Shown: positions 37,444 to 46,581 of the stretch, piece after piece
How positions within the stretch are numbered: position 1 is the first letter of the stretch
Layout of the letters: each line of letters opens with the position of its first letter
Translations under genes and position numbers: made by a program
The notes under the pieces: generated by a model
The model's database searches: none
What the model saw: the letters and a program-made list of their open reading frames with translations, nothing else
What the model was told of the DNA's origin: nothing
Origin: Pseudomonas allokribbensis
GTDB taxonomy: Bacteria; Pseudomonadota; Gammaproteobacteria; Pseudomonadales; Pseudomonadaceae
Assembly: GCF_014863605.1 (NCBI RefSeq)
Contig: NZ_CP062252.1
Location: 939,001 to 1,003,000, forward strand
Length of the DNA: 64,000 bases
Direction: 5' to 3'

Positions 37444-38423
37444 CAGGCCGCGCCGTCGAGGAACTGTTCGGCGTAGTGGCAAGCCACTTGCCGATTGTCG
37501 AGATGGCGCAACGCCGGCTCTTCAGTACTGCAACGCTCGGTCGCGTACGGGCAGCGCTTGTGGAAAGCACAGCCCGGCGGCGGGTTCAGCGGGTTGGGCA
37601 ACTCGCCGACGATCTTGATCTTCGGCTTGTTCGGGTCCGGGTGGATGGTCGGGGTCGCCGACAACAGCGCCTGGGTGTACGGGTGCAGCGGGCGCTCGTA
37701 GATGTCGTTCTTCGGGCCCATTTCAACCGGGCGACCGAGGTACATCACCATCACGTCATCGGCCACGTGTTGCACCACCGCGAGGTTGTGCGAGATGAAC
37801 ACGTAGGCGGTGTTGAACTCCTGCTGCAGATCCATGAACAGGTTCAGCACCTGGGCCTGGATCGACACGTCGAGCGCCGAGGTCGGTTCGTCCGCCACCA
37901 GCACTTTCGGTTGCAGCATCATGGCGCGAGCCAGTGCAATACGCTGACGCTGACCGCCGGAGAACATGTGCGGATAACGCTGGTAGTGCTCGGGACGCAA
38001 GCCGACCTGCTTCATCATCGCCTGGACTTTCTCGCGACGCTCGGCAGCCGACAGGTTGGTGTTGATCAGCAGCGGCTCGCCGAGCTGGTCACCGACTTTC
38101 TGCCGTGGGTTCAACGAGGCGTACGGGCTCTGGAACACCATCTGCACGTCTTTGCGCAGTTGCTTGCGCTGGGCCTTGTCGGCGCCGGCCACTTCTTGCC
38201 CGGCGATTTTCAGGGAACCGGACGACGGCTCCTCGATCAGGGTCAGGGCGCGGGCCAGGGTGGACTTGCCACAGCCCGACTCGCCCACAACGGCGAGGGT
38301 CTTGCCGGCTTCCAGTTCGAACGACACACCGTTGAGGGCGCGTACGGTCGCGTGGCCTTTGAACAGGCCACGGGAGACTTCGTAGTGACGGGTCAGGTCG
38401 CGGGCGGTAAGTACGACGGCCAT
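37443..38423 (-). CDS. dppF: Dipeptide ABC transporter ATPase DppF
   Basis: 326 residues. Oligopeptide/dipeptide ATPase with Walker A GESGCGKST, signature FSGGQRQRIALARAMM, Walker B VLVADEPTSALD and the C-terminal oligopeptide-binding ATPase extension (NPLNPPPGCAFHKRCPYA with Cys residues). It pairs with DppD to drive DppBC. Its ATG overlaps the dppD stop by one base. Last gene of dppBCDF. Confidence 0.96.
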   Translation of the reverse strand: MAVVLTARDLTRHYEVSRGLFKGHATVRALNGVSFELEAGKTLAVVGESGCGKSTLARALTLIEEPSSGSLKIAGQEVAGADKAQRKQLRKDVQMVFQSPYASLNPRQKVGDQLGEPLLINTNLSAAERREKVQAMMKQVGLRPEHYQRYPHMFSGGQRQRIALARAMMLQPKVLVADEPTSALDVSIQAQVLNLFMDLQQEFNTAYVFISHNLAVVQHVADDVMVMYLGRPVEMGPKNDIYERPLHPYTQALLSATPTIHPDPNKPKIKIVGELPNPLNPPPGCAFHKRCPYATERCSTEEPALRHLDNRQVACHYAEQFLDGAA

Positions 38424-39391
38424 TACGCCACCTCCTGGTTCAACGGGTAGAAGCAGCGGGCGAGGCTGTTGCTTTTCGGGTCAAGGGTCGGACGCTGCGT
38501 GCGGCAGCTGTCCTGCACGTACGGGCAGCGTGGCGACAACAGGCAGCCTTGCGGACGGTCGTAGCGGCCGGGAACGATGCCCGGCAGGGTCGCCAGACGC
38601 TCGGCACCCTGGCTGTGTTCCGGAATCGCCTTGAGCAGCGCTTCGCTGTACGGGTGGGCCGGGATGTCGAACAGTTGCGGCACCTGACCGACTTCAACGG
38701 CTTGACCGGCGTACATCACGCACACGCGCTGGGCGGTTTCAGCCACGACGGCGAGGTCGTGGGTGATCAGCACCAGGCCCATGTTCTGCTCTTTCTGCAA
38801 CGCCAGCAGCAGGTCCATGATCTGCGCCTGAATCGTCACGTCGAGTGCGGTGGTCGGTTCGTCCGCGATCAGCAGTTTCGGCTCGCCGGCAATCGCCATG
38901 GCAATCGCCACACGTTGGCTCATACCGCCGGACAGTTGGTGCGGATAGGCGTCCATACGGCTCGCGGCGCCCGGGATTTCCACTTTTTCCAGCAGTTCGA
39001 TCGCACGTTTACGCGCTTGCTTGCCGGACATTTTCAGGTGCAGGCGCAGCACTTCTTCGATCTGGAAACCGACGGTGTAGCTCGGGTTGAGCGCGGTCAT
39101 CGGGTCCTGGAACACCATGGACAGGTCTTTGCCGACGATCTGCCGACGCTGGCGATTGCTCAACTTGAGCATGTCTTTGCCGTCGAAGCTCAGGGAGTCG
39201 GCTGTCACGATCCCAGGGTGCTCGATCAGGCCCATCAGCGCCATCATGGTCACGGACTTGCCGGAACCCGACTCGCCCACGATGGCCAGGACTTCGCCCT
39301 TGTCCACTTTGAGGTCGAGGCCGTCGACCACCGGTGTGGCGTTCTTGTCGCCGAAGCGTACGTTGAGATTCTTGATTTCTAACAGTGACAT
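38423..39391 (-). CDS. dppD: Dipeptide ABC transporter ATPase DppD
   Basis: 322 residues from the ATG at 39389-39391 ([14 protein letters not shown]) with GAGGAG upstream. Walker [10 protein letters not shown], signature [16 protein letters not shown], Walker [13 protein letters not shown] and the family's C-terminal Cys-containing segment ([17 protein letters not shown]). Partner of DppF. Ten bases after dppC. Confidence 0.96.
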   Translation of the reverse strand: MSLLEIKNLNVRFGDKNATPVVDGLDLKVDKGEVLAIVGESGSGKSVTMMALMGLIEHPGIVTADSLSFDGKDMLKLSNRQRRQIVGKDLSMVFQDPMTALNPSYTVGFQIEEVLRLHLKMSGKQARKRAIELLEKVEIPGAASRMDAYPHQLSGGMSQRVAIAMAIAGEPKLLIADEPTTALDVTIQAQIMDLLLALQKEQNMGLVLITHDLAVVAETAQRVCVMYAGQAVEVGQVPQLFDIPAHPYSEALLKAIPEHSQGAERLATLPGIVPGRYDRPQGCLLSPRCPYVQDSCRTQRPTLDPKSNSLARCFYPLNQEVA

Positions 39392-39401
39392 GGGAATCTC
39401 C

Positions 39402-40328
39402 TCAGGCGGCGTTCTTGAGTTTCGGGTCCAGCGCATCGCGCAGACCGTCGCCCATCAAGTTGATTGCCAGCACGCTGAGCAAAATGGTCAAGCCAGGCAG
39501 ACTCACTACCCACCAGGCGCGTTCGATGTAGTCGCGGGCCGAAGCCAGCATGGTGCCCCACTCAGGGGTTGGCGGCTGGACGCCGAGGCCGAGGAAGCCC
39601 AGGGCGGCGGCATCGAGGATCGCCGAAGAGAAGCTCAGGGTCGCCTGAACGATCAGCGGCGCCATGCAGTTCGGCAGCACGGTGATGAACATCAGGCGTG
39701 GCAGGCCGGCACCGGCCAGGCGCGCGGCGGTCACGTAGTCACGGTTCAGTTCGCCCATCACCGCAGCGCGGGTCAGACGTACGTAGGACGGCAGCGAAAC
39801 CACGGCGATGGCGATCACGGTGTTGATCAGGCCAGGGCCGAGGATGGCGACGATCGCCACGGCCAGCAGCAGCGACGGCAGGGCCAGCATGATGTCCATC
39901 AGACGCATGATGGTCGGGCCAATCATTTTCGGGAAAAAGCCTGCGAACAGACCCAGCAGAATCCCCGGGATCAGCGACATCACCACCGACGACAGGCCGA
40001 TCAGCAGCGACAGGCGCGAACCCTGGATCAGACGCGACAGCAGGTCGCGGCCCAATTCATCGGTGCCGAGCAGGAACTGCATCTGCCCACCTTCCAGCCA
40101 CGCCGGTGGCGTCAGCAGGAAGTCACGGTATTGCTCGCTCGGGTTATGCGGGGCAACCCACGGCGCAAAGATCGCGCAGAAAATCACCAGCAACATGAAC
40201 AACAGGCCGGCAACGGCGCCCTTGTTCTTGGAGAACGCTTGCCAGAACTCTTTGTACGGCGATGGGTACAGCAGGCTTTGATCCGCAGCGGTGGCGGCGG
40301 TGGCTACTGAGGAAGTTGGAGTGCTCAT
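39402..40328 (-). CDS. dppC: Dipeptide ABC transporter permease DppC
   Basis: 308 residues from the ATG at 40326-40328 ([17 protein letters not shown]) with GAGGACA upstream. About six membrane helices; the N-terminal helix and [20 protein letters not shown] are typical of OppC/DppC. The EAA loop is [20 protein letters not shown]. It forms the channel with DppB. Confidence 0.96.
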   Translation of the reverse strand: MSTPTSSVATAATAADQSLLYPSPYKEFWQAFSKNKGAVAGLLFMLLVIFCAIFAPWVAPHNPSEQYRDFLLTPPAWLEGGQMQFLLGTDELGRDLLSRLIQGSRLSLLIGLSSVVMSLIPGILLGLFAGFFPKMIGPTIMRLMDIMLALPSLLLAVAIVAILGPGLINTVIAIAVVSLPSYVRLTRAAVMGELNRDYVTAARLAGAGLPRLMFITVLPNCMAPLIVQATLSFSSAILDAAALGFLGLGVQPPTPEWGTMLASARDYIERAWWVVSLPGLTILLSVLAINLMGDGLRDALDPKLKNAA

Positions 40329-40339
40329 GGATATTGTCC

Positions 40340-41350
40340 TCAGCGCTGATGACGGATGCGTGGGTTGGCAAAGCCGTAGAGGATGTCCACCACGAAGTTG
40401 ACCAGGATCACCAGGCAGGCGATCAGCAGGATGCCGTTCTGCACGACCGGGTAGTCCCGGGCGCCGATGGCTTCGATCAGCCACTTGCCGATGCCGGGCC
40501 ACGAGAAGATGGTTTCGGTCAGTACCGCACCGGCCAGCAGGGTGCCGACTTGCAGGCCGACCACGGTCAGCACCGGGATCAGCGCGTTGCGCAGACCGTG
40601 CACGAACACTACGCGCGACGGCGACAGGCCTTTGGCCTTGGCGGTACGGATGTAGTCTTCACGCAGCACTTCGAGCATCGACGAACGGGTCATCCGCGCG
40701 ATCACCGCCAGCGGAATGGTGCCGAGCACGATGGCCGGCAGGATCAGGTGATGCAGCGCATCGAGGAACGCGCCCATGTCATCGGCGAGCAGGGTGTCGA
40801 TCAGCATGAAACCGGTGCGCGGCTCGATGTCGTAGAGCAGATCGATCCGCCCGGACACCGGGGTCCAGCCCAGGCTTACCGAGAAGAACATGATGAGGAT
40901 CAGGCCCCACCAGAAGATCGGCATCGAATACCCCGCCAGGGAAATGCCCATCACCCCGTGGTCGAACAGGGATCCTCGCTTGAGGGCCGCGATCACCCCG
41001 GCCAGAAGGCCCAGGATGCCGGCGAACAGCAGGGCGGCCATGGACAGTTCCAGGGTCGCCGGGAAGAGGGAGGTGAACTCGGTCCATACGCTCTCACGGG
41101 TGCGCAGGGATTCGCCGAGATCGCCATGGGCCAGTTTGCCGACGTAGTCCAGGTACTGGGCATACAGCGGCTTGTTCAGACCGAGGCGTTCCATTGCCTG
41201 AGCGTGCATTTCGGGGTCGACCCGACGTTCGCCCATCATCACTTCCACGGGGTCGCCGGGAATCATGCGAATCAACGCGAAAGTCAGCAAGGTGATGCCG
41301 AAAAACGTGGGGATCAACAACCCCAGTCGGCGGGCAATAAAACTAAACAT
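40340..41350 (-). CDS. dppB: Dipeptide ABC transporter permease DppB
   Basis: 336 residues, six membrane helices (FIARRLGLLIPTFFGITLLT at the start). The EAA loop is RTAKAKGLSPSRVVFVHGLR, followed by NALIPVLT. It starts 73 bases after dppA ends and 11 bases before dppC, so dppBCDF read as one operon, probably together with the preceding dppA. Confidence 0.96.
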   Translation of the reverse strand: MFSFIARRLGLLIPTFFGITLLTFALIRMIPGDPVEVMMGERRVDPEMHAQAMERLGLNKPLYAQYLDYVGKLAHGDLGESLRTRESVWTEFTSLFPATLELSMAALLFAGILGLLAGVIAALKRGSLFDHGVMGISLAGYSMPIFWWGLILIMFFSVSLGWTPVSGRIDLLYDIEPRTGFMLIDTLLADDMGAFLDALHHLILPAIVLGTIPLAVIARMTRSSMLEVLREDYIRTAKAKGLSPSRVVFVHGLRNALIPVLTVVGLQVGTLLAGAVLTETIFSWPGIGKWLIEAIGARDYPVVQNGILLIACLVILVNFVVDILYGFANPRIRHQR

Positions 41351-41423
41351 CTTGTGTGGTACCTCATCAGCCGGTTAGGCGTGCCCGGCGACCCTGGGGT
41401 CAGGGAGGCCGGGAGTTTCTTAT

Positions 41424-43019
41424 CTACTTCACCTGGGTGGTGGCGAAGTTATTGGTTGTGAGAGGGCTGATGTGATAACCCTCTACGTTGTTGCGCATTG
41501 CGGTGAACATCCGGGTGTGGGCCATGCTGATCCACGGCTGGTCCTGATTGAAGATGGCCTGGGCTTCTTCGTACAGTTTGGCGCGTTCGGCCGGATCTAC
41601 TTTAGCCCGTGCTTCGTCGAGCAGGGTCTGGAATTTCTCGTTGCACCAGCGAGCGTAGTTTTCGCCGTTCTTGGCGGCTTCGCAACTGAGCATAGGCGTC
41701 AGGAAGTTATCCGGGTCGCCGTTGTCGCCCGCCCATCCGGCCGAAACCATATCGTGTTCGCCGGCTTTGGCGCGTTTGAGCATTTCGCCCCATTCCATCA
41801 CGCGGATGTCGATCTTGATCCCGACTTTCGCCAGGTCAGCCTGCATCATTTGCGCGCCCAGCATCGGGTTCGGGTTGGTCGGGCCGCCGCCGTTGCGGGT
41901 GAACAGGGTGAACGTGGTGCCTTCCGGTACACCGGCTTCCTTGAGCAGGGCGCGGGCCTTGTCGAGGTCACGTGGCGGGTTCTTCAGGTCGTGGTTGTAG
42001 CCCAGCAGGGTCGGCGGGTACGGGTTGACCGCGACCGACGCGTTGCCCTTGCCGAACAGTGCGTTGACGTAGGCGGCCTTGTCGAAGGCGATGTCGATCG
42101 CTTTACGCACCCGCACGTCGCTGATGTATTTGTGCTGGGTGTTCATGGCGATGTAGGAGACGGTCATCGCGTCCATTTCATCGACTTTCAGCTTGTCGTC
42201 TTTCTTGATGCTCGGGATGTCGTCCGGCTTCGGATACAGCGCGACCTGGCACTCGTTGGCCTTGAGTTTCTGCAGGCGAACGTTGTTGTCGGTGGCGATG
42301 GCCAGAATCAGGGCATCAGCCGGCGGCTTGCCACGGAAATAGTCCGGGTTGGCCTTGAAGCGAACCTGGGCGTCCTTGTTGTAGCGCTGGAAGACGAACG
42401 GGCCAGTGCCGACCGGCTTGTTGTTCAGGTCGCCGGTCTTGTTGGCCTTGAGCAACTGGTCGGCGTATTCCGCCGGGTAGATCGAGGAGAACGCCATGGC
42501 GATGTCGGCCAGGAACGGCGCTTCGCGGCGGGTCAGGGTGAACTTGACCGTGTTGTCGTCGACTTTCTCGACGCTCTTCAGCAGTTCCTTGAAGCCCATG
42601 CTTTCAAAGTACGGGAAGCCCACGCTCGACAGCTTGTGCCACGGGTGATTCGGGTCCAGCTGACGCTGGAAGCTCCAGACCACGTCGTCGGCGTTCATGT
42701 CGCGAGTCGGCTTGAAGTATTCGGTGGTGTGGAACTTGACGCCTTTGCGCAGGTGGAACGTGTAGGTCAGGCCGTCGTCGCTGATGTCCCAGGACTCGGC
42801 AAGCGCCGGGATCACTTCAGTGGTGCCTGGCTTGAAGTCGGCCAGACGGTTGAAGATGGTTTCGGCCACCGCGTCGGCAGTGACTGCAGTCGTGTACTGG
42901 ACCATATCGAAGCCTTCCGGGCTGGCTTCGGTGCAGACCACCAAGGGTTTGGCCGAGACGCCGACAGCGACACTCAGCAACGCGGCAGCGATGGCCGCAC
43001 GTAGGGGAAGCATTTTCAT
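41424..43019 (-). CDS. dppA: Periplasmic dipeptide-binding protein DppA (copy beside dppBCDF)
   Basis: 531 residues from the ATG at 43017-43019 (MKMLPLRAAI) with AGAGGG upstream; signal peptide to about residue 23 (VGVSA). SBP family 5. Typical segments are CTEASPEGFDMVQYTTAVTA near the N-terminus, TYTFHLRKGVKFHTTEYFKP and PVGTGPFVFQRYNKDA. It delivers dipeptides to DppBCDF. It is the most divergent of the four paralogs in this block (ANECQVALYPKPDDIPSIKK where the others have hydrophobic HPRPAD/FPRPAD). It corresponds in position to PA4502. Confidence 0.94.
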   Translation of the reverse strand: MKMLPLRAAIAAALLSVAVGVSAKPLVVCTEASPEGFDMVQYTTAVTADAVAETIFNRLADFKPGTTEVIPALAESWDISDDGLTYTFHLRKGVKFHTTEYFKPTRDMNADDVVWSFQRQLDPNHPWHKLSSVGFPYFESMGFKELLKSVEKVDDNTVKFTLTRREAPFLADIAMAFSSIYPAEYADQLLKANKTGDLNNKPVGTGPFVFQRYNKDAQVRFKANPDYFRGKPPADALILAIATDNNVRLQKLKANECQVALYPKPDDIPSIKKDDKLKVDEMDAMTVSYIAMNTQHKYISDVRVRKAIDIAFDKAAYVNALFGKGNASVAVNPYPPTLLGYNHDLKNPPRDLDKARALLKEAGVPEGTTFTLFTRNGGGPTNPNPMLGAQMMQADLAKVGIKIDIRVMEWGEMLKRAKAGEHDMVSAGWAGDNGDPDNFLTPMLSCEAAKNGENYARWCNEKFQTLLDEARAKVDPAERAKLYEEAQAIFNQDQPWISMAHTRMFTAMRNNVEGYHISPLTTNNFATTQVK

Positions 43020-43048
43020 CAAGAACCCTCTGCAATCGGTTGAAGACA

Positions 43049-43091
43049 AAAAGCCGAACGGCCGACTCGTCACTGAGTTAGCCGTCGGCGT
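43049..43091 (-). terminator. Terminator between opdP and dppA
   Basis: On the minus strand GCCGACGGC pairs with GCCGTTCGGC (one bulge) across a 20-base loop, then five T. It separates opdP from the dppA-dppBCDF unit. Confidence 0.65.
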
Positions 43092-43097
43092 GCGTTT

Positions 43098-44510
43098 TTA
43101 CAGGATGTTGAATGGTACGGTGGTCACGAGACGGAACTCGTTGATGCTGCCGTCAGCCTGGTTTTCGCTGGCGCGGTGAGCGGTGTAGGTGCCACGGATG
43201 GTGGTGGCCTTGAGTGGGCCGCTCTGTACGGCGTAGGTTGCACCGATGCCGTATTCGTAGTGGTGCTCGCCGTCCATGTTTTTCACGTCATACGCAGTGC
43301 CGGTGTAGTGAGTACCGTCGATGCCCCAGCCGCGAGCCTGGTAGATGTTGAACTTCAGGCCTGGCACGCCGTATTCGGCCATGTTCAGACCGTAGGCGAC
43401 CTGGAAGGATTTCTCGTTCGGGCCGTTGAAGTCGGACAGCAGGGAGTTGGCCAGGTAGATGCCGTTGGTTTCGTGCAGGTAGTCGAAGTACTCGTTACCG
43501 TTAATTTCCTGGTACGAGAAGGTCAGGCTGTGGGCCTGGTGGGTCAGACCGAACGACAGGGAGTAGGTGTCGTTGTCGATGTTGCCCATCTCTTTTTTGC
43601 CGGTATCGACAGTTTTGTAGTAGTTCAGGCCGGTGGTCAGGCTTACGACGTTGCTGTCACCCAGTTCGTGGGTGGCGCCGAAGTAGTACTGGTTCCAGAA
43701 GTCTTCAACCTTGGAAGCGTACAGGCTGGTCTTCAGGCTTTTCAGCGGCTGGTAGTTCAGGCCGACGATGCTCACGCGATCGGTCTCGGCGCTGTTGTTG
43801 GTGTACTCGGAGCGGAATTTCGACAGGCTCTCTTCGGTACGCGGCGATACGCGGTCGAAGCTGCCGGCGTCGAACGACAGGTTGTTCAGCTCTTCGCTGT
43901 GCAGGCTGACACCTTCAAAGCTCGAAGGCAGCGCACGGTTGCCGATGGTGTCGACGATTGGCGTGCTGAAGTTCTGGCGACCGGCGGTCAGCGTGGTGTT
44001 GGAAACGCGGAACTTGACGTTGGCCAGGCCCAGTTTGCTCCACTGACCTTCAGCGTCGCCGCCTTCTTTGGTCAGCGTACGGTTGTTGCCTGCGCCTGGA
44101 CGCGAACCCGGTGCGCCACCATTGTTGGAGGCCAGATCCTTGCGATCGCGCTCCAGGGCAACGGCGTTGTACGCGGCCACTTCAGTGCTGACACCGACGG
44201 TGCCCTGGGTGAAGCCGGAGGTGTAGTTGACGATGGTGCCCTGCACCCAGTTGATACGACGATCGGTCGGGGTCGCGACACCGTCTTTGCGGTAGGTGAA
44301 CTTGCCGCCACGTTTCAGTTGCTCGTTGGCGTACCAGTTACGGGTCGTGCCGCTGATCTTGGAGCCTTCGAGGAAACCGGTGGCTTCAGCCTGGGCGCTC
44401 TGCTCGTTGACGGTAACCGGGGTGTACGCCTGGCTCTGTTCCTCGGCATAAGCCGTGGCGGTGATGCTGCTGATGGCCAGAGCCAGTATCGCGGTGCTGC
44501 TCAGTTTCAT
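43098..44510 (-). CDS. opdP: OprD-family porin, dipeptide type (OpdP)
   Basis: 470 residues. Signal peptide MKLSSTAILALAISSITATA-YA. The mature chain shows OprD-family features: GFLEGSKISGTTRNWYANEQ, TQGTVGVSTEVAAYNAVALE, FRVSNTTLTAGRQNFSTPIV and a C-terminal beta strand ending LVTTVPFNIL. It is an 18-strand outer-membrane porin; OpdP of P. aeruginosa (PA4501) admits small peptides such as Gly-Glu and lies in the same dpp block. RBS AAAGGAG. The leader has a hairpin (CCGGC/GCCGG) and an upstream palindrome. Confidence 0.9.
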   Translation of the reverse strand: MKLSSTAILALAISSITATAYAEEQSQAYTPVTVNEQSAQAEATGFLEGSKISGTTRNWYANEQLKRGGKFTYRKDGVATPTDRRINWVQGTIVNYTSGFTQGTVGVSTEVAAYNAVALERDRKDLASNNGGAPGSRPGAGNNRTLTKEGGDAEGQWSKLGLANVKFRVSNTTLTAGRQNFSTPIVDTIGNRALPSSFEGVSLHSEELNNLSFDAGSFDRVSPRTEESLSKFRSEYTNNSAETDRVSIVGLNYQPLKSLKTSLYASKVEDFWNQYYFGATHELGDSNVVSLTTGLNYYKTVDTGKKEMGNIDNDTYSLSFGLTHQAHSLTFSYQEINGNEYFDYLHETNGIYLANSLLSDFNGPNEKSFQVAYGLNMAEYGVPGLKFNIYQARGWGIDGTHYTGTAYDVKNMDGEHHYEYGIGATYAVQSGPLKATTIRGTYTAHRASENQADGSINEFRLVTTVPFNIL

Positions 44511-44590
44511 GGGTGAAGCTCCTTTACTTTCTTTTTATGCCGGCTTTTTTGGGTTGGCCGGTTTTTGGTTTTAGAACTCATTCACACATC

Positions 44591-44602
44591 GCAAACGTTT
44601 GC
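44591..44602. promoter_or_regulatory. Palindromic operator candidate upstream of opdP
   Basis: GCAAACGTTTGC, a perfect 12-bp palindrome with the central CG usual for LacI-type operators, 81 bases upstream of the opdP start. It differs from the Cra operator in its flanks. The same half-site, GCAAACG, recurs upstream of a neighbouring dppA paralog. The protein that binds it is unknown. Confidence 0.45.
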
Positions 44603-44688
44603 AAAACGCCTGATTGGCGAATTTCGGCAAAGCGCTTGCGTGAGGAGGTAGACGGCCTCCTCAGCGTTGCGGCTAGTCGGTTTTTTGT

Positions 44689-46287
44689 TTAATCGATGCT
44701 GACACCCGAAAACACGTTGCGACCGAAGGGGCTGACCTTGAATCCTTCGATCCTGGCGCTTAACGGCTGGTTGACCGTCGAGTGGGCGACAGGCGTGATC
44801 GGCACTTGCTGCTTGAGCAACTGCTGGGCCTGTTTGTAGAGCACGGTGCGCTGGTCGCGGTCGGTGACGACCTTGGCTTCTTTGATCAGCTTGTCGTAAG
44901 CCGGGTCGCACCACATGGAGTAGTTGTTGCCGCCAATGGCGTCGCAGCTGTACAGCGTGCCGAGCCAGTTGTCCGGATCCCCGTTATCACCGGTCCAGCC
45001 GATCAGGCTGATGTCGTGTTCGCCATTCTTGGTGCGTTTGATGTATTCGCCCCATTCGTAGCTGACGATCTTCACTTTCAGACCGATCTTGGCCCAGTCA
45101 GCCTGGAGCATTTCGGCCATCAGTTTGGCGTTCGGGTTGTATGGACGTTGCACCGGCATGGCCCACAGGGTGATCTCGGTGCCTTCCTTGACGCCGGCAG
45201 CCTTGAGCAACTCCTTGGCTTTTTCCGGGTTATAGGCGGCGTCCTTGATCGTGGTGTCGTAGGACCATTGGGTCGGCGGCATGGCGTTGACCGCCAGTTG
45301 ACCGGCACCCTGGTAAACAGCGTTGAGAATCCCTTGTTTATTCACCGCCATGTCCAGCGCCTGACGCACTTCGAGCTGGTCGAACGGTTTGTGGCGCACG
45401 TTGTAGGCGATGTAGCCAAGGTTGAAGCCCGGCTTTTCGATCAGTTTCAGTTTCGGGTCGTTCTTCAGTGCCGGCACATCGGCCGGGCGCGGGTGCAGGG
45501 TGACCTGGCACTCGCCAGCCTTGAGCTTCTGCACGCGGACCGAAGCGTCGGTGTTGATCGCGAAAATCAGGTTCTTCAGCTTCACCCGGCTCTGATCCCA
45601 GTAATGCGGGTTGCCGGTGTAGCGGATGTTCGAGTCTTTCTGATAGCTCTTGAACACGAACGGGCCAGTGCCGATCGGCTTCTGGTTGATGTCGCTCGGC
45701 TTGCCTTCGGCCAACAGTTTGTCGGCGTATTCGGCAGACAGAATGGCGGCGAAGCTCATGGCGATGTTCTGGATGAACGCGGCGTCGACGCTGTTGAGCG
45801 TGAACTGCACGGTCAGCGGCCCGGTCTTCTCGACCTTGGCGATGTTCTTGTTCAGGCTCATCCCGTTGAAATACGGGAACTCGGTCGGATAAGCCTTACG
45901 GAATGGCTGTTGCGGATCGAGCATGCGGTTAAACGTGAACAGCACGTCGTCGGCGTTGAAATCGCGGGTAGGTTTGAAGTACGCCGTTGTATGAAATTTC
46001 ACCCCTTCACGCAGGTGAAAGGTGTACTTGAGGCCATCCTCGGAAATATCCCAGCTCGTTGCCAGGCCCGGTACGACATTGGTCGCGCCTTTTTCGAACT
46101 CGGCCAGGCGGTTGTACAGCGGTTCGGCGGCGTCGTTATCGGTCGCGGTCGTGTACTGCGCGGTATCGAAACCGGCCGGGCTGCCTTCGGAGCAGAACAC
46201 CAGACTGTCGCTGGCGGCAAAACTCGCGGACGTGGCGGCCAACAGGCCGGCGCCCAGCAATGCGGAAAAAACCAAGGTGTGGCGCAT
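44689..46287 (-). CDS. Periplasmic peptide-binding protein, DppA paralog
   Basis: 532 residues from the ATG at 46285-46287 (MRHTLVFSALLGAGLL) with GAGGGAG upstream; signal peptide to ~23 (SFA). SBP family 5, very like its neighbours: VFCSEGSPAGFDTAQYTTAT, PIGTGPFVFKSYQKDSNIRY, INTDASVRVQKLKAGECQVT. Its own promoter lies in a 294-base gap. Paralogs in P. aeruginosa (DppA1-A5) have different peptide preferences and share DppBCDF; the same is likely here. Confidence 0.93.
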   Translation of the reverse strand: MRHTLVFSALLGAGLLAATSASFAASDSLVFCSEGSPAGFDTAQYTTATDNDAAEPLYNRLAEFEKGATNVVPGLATSWDISEDGLKYTFHLREGVKFHTTAYFKPTRDFNADDVLFTFNRMLDPQQPFRKAYPTEFPYFNGMSLNKNIAKVEKTGPLTVQFTLNSVDAAFIQNIAMSFAAILSAEYADKLLAEGKPSDINQKPIGTGPFVFKSYQKDSNIRYTGNPHYWDQSRVKLKNLIFAINTDASVRVQKLKAGECQVTLHPRPADVPALKNDPKLKLIEKPGFNLGYIAYNVRHKPFDQLEVRQALDMAVNKQGILNAVYQGAGQLAVNAMPPTQWSYDTTIKDAAYNPEKAKELLKAAGVKEGTEITLWAMPVQRPYNPNAKLMAEMLQADWAKIGLKVKIVSYEWGEYIKRTKNGEHDISLIGWTGDNGDPDNWLGTLYSCDAIGGNNYSMWCDPAYDKLIKEAKVVTDRDQRTVLYKQAQQLLKQQVPITPVAHSTVNQPLSARIEGFKVSPFGRNVFSGVSID

Positions 46288-46540
46288 GACGCTCCCTCTT
46301 TTCTCAGTGTTTTTCAATGCGCCGCGATCCCTTCCAGGGAAGTTGTGGCGGCATTGAGCTCAAACCCACAGCAAACCGATAGCCCACGCAGTCACTGGTC
46401 AGAACCTGACGGTAGGGGCCGCAGGTCTGGCAGTAAATGCGCTGAGTCCTAAAGACTCGTAGGAAAAGGCGACACGTCCTAGACCAACCTGGTAAGACCA
46501 GGTGGAAATGGATGTAGGCAAATTCCTGACTATTCGGCAG

Positions 46541-46581
46541 AAAAAAACAGCGGCGACGCTGAAAACGTCGCCGCCGGTTTT
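46541..46581 (-). terminator. Terminator of the third dppA paralog
   Basis: GCGGCGACG pairs with CGTCGCCGC across a 7-base loop, with a seven-T run on the minus strand and six T on the plus strand. Confidence 0.9.
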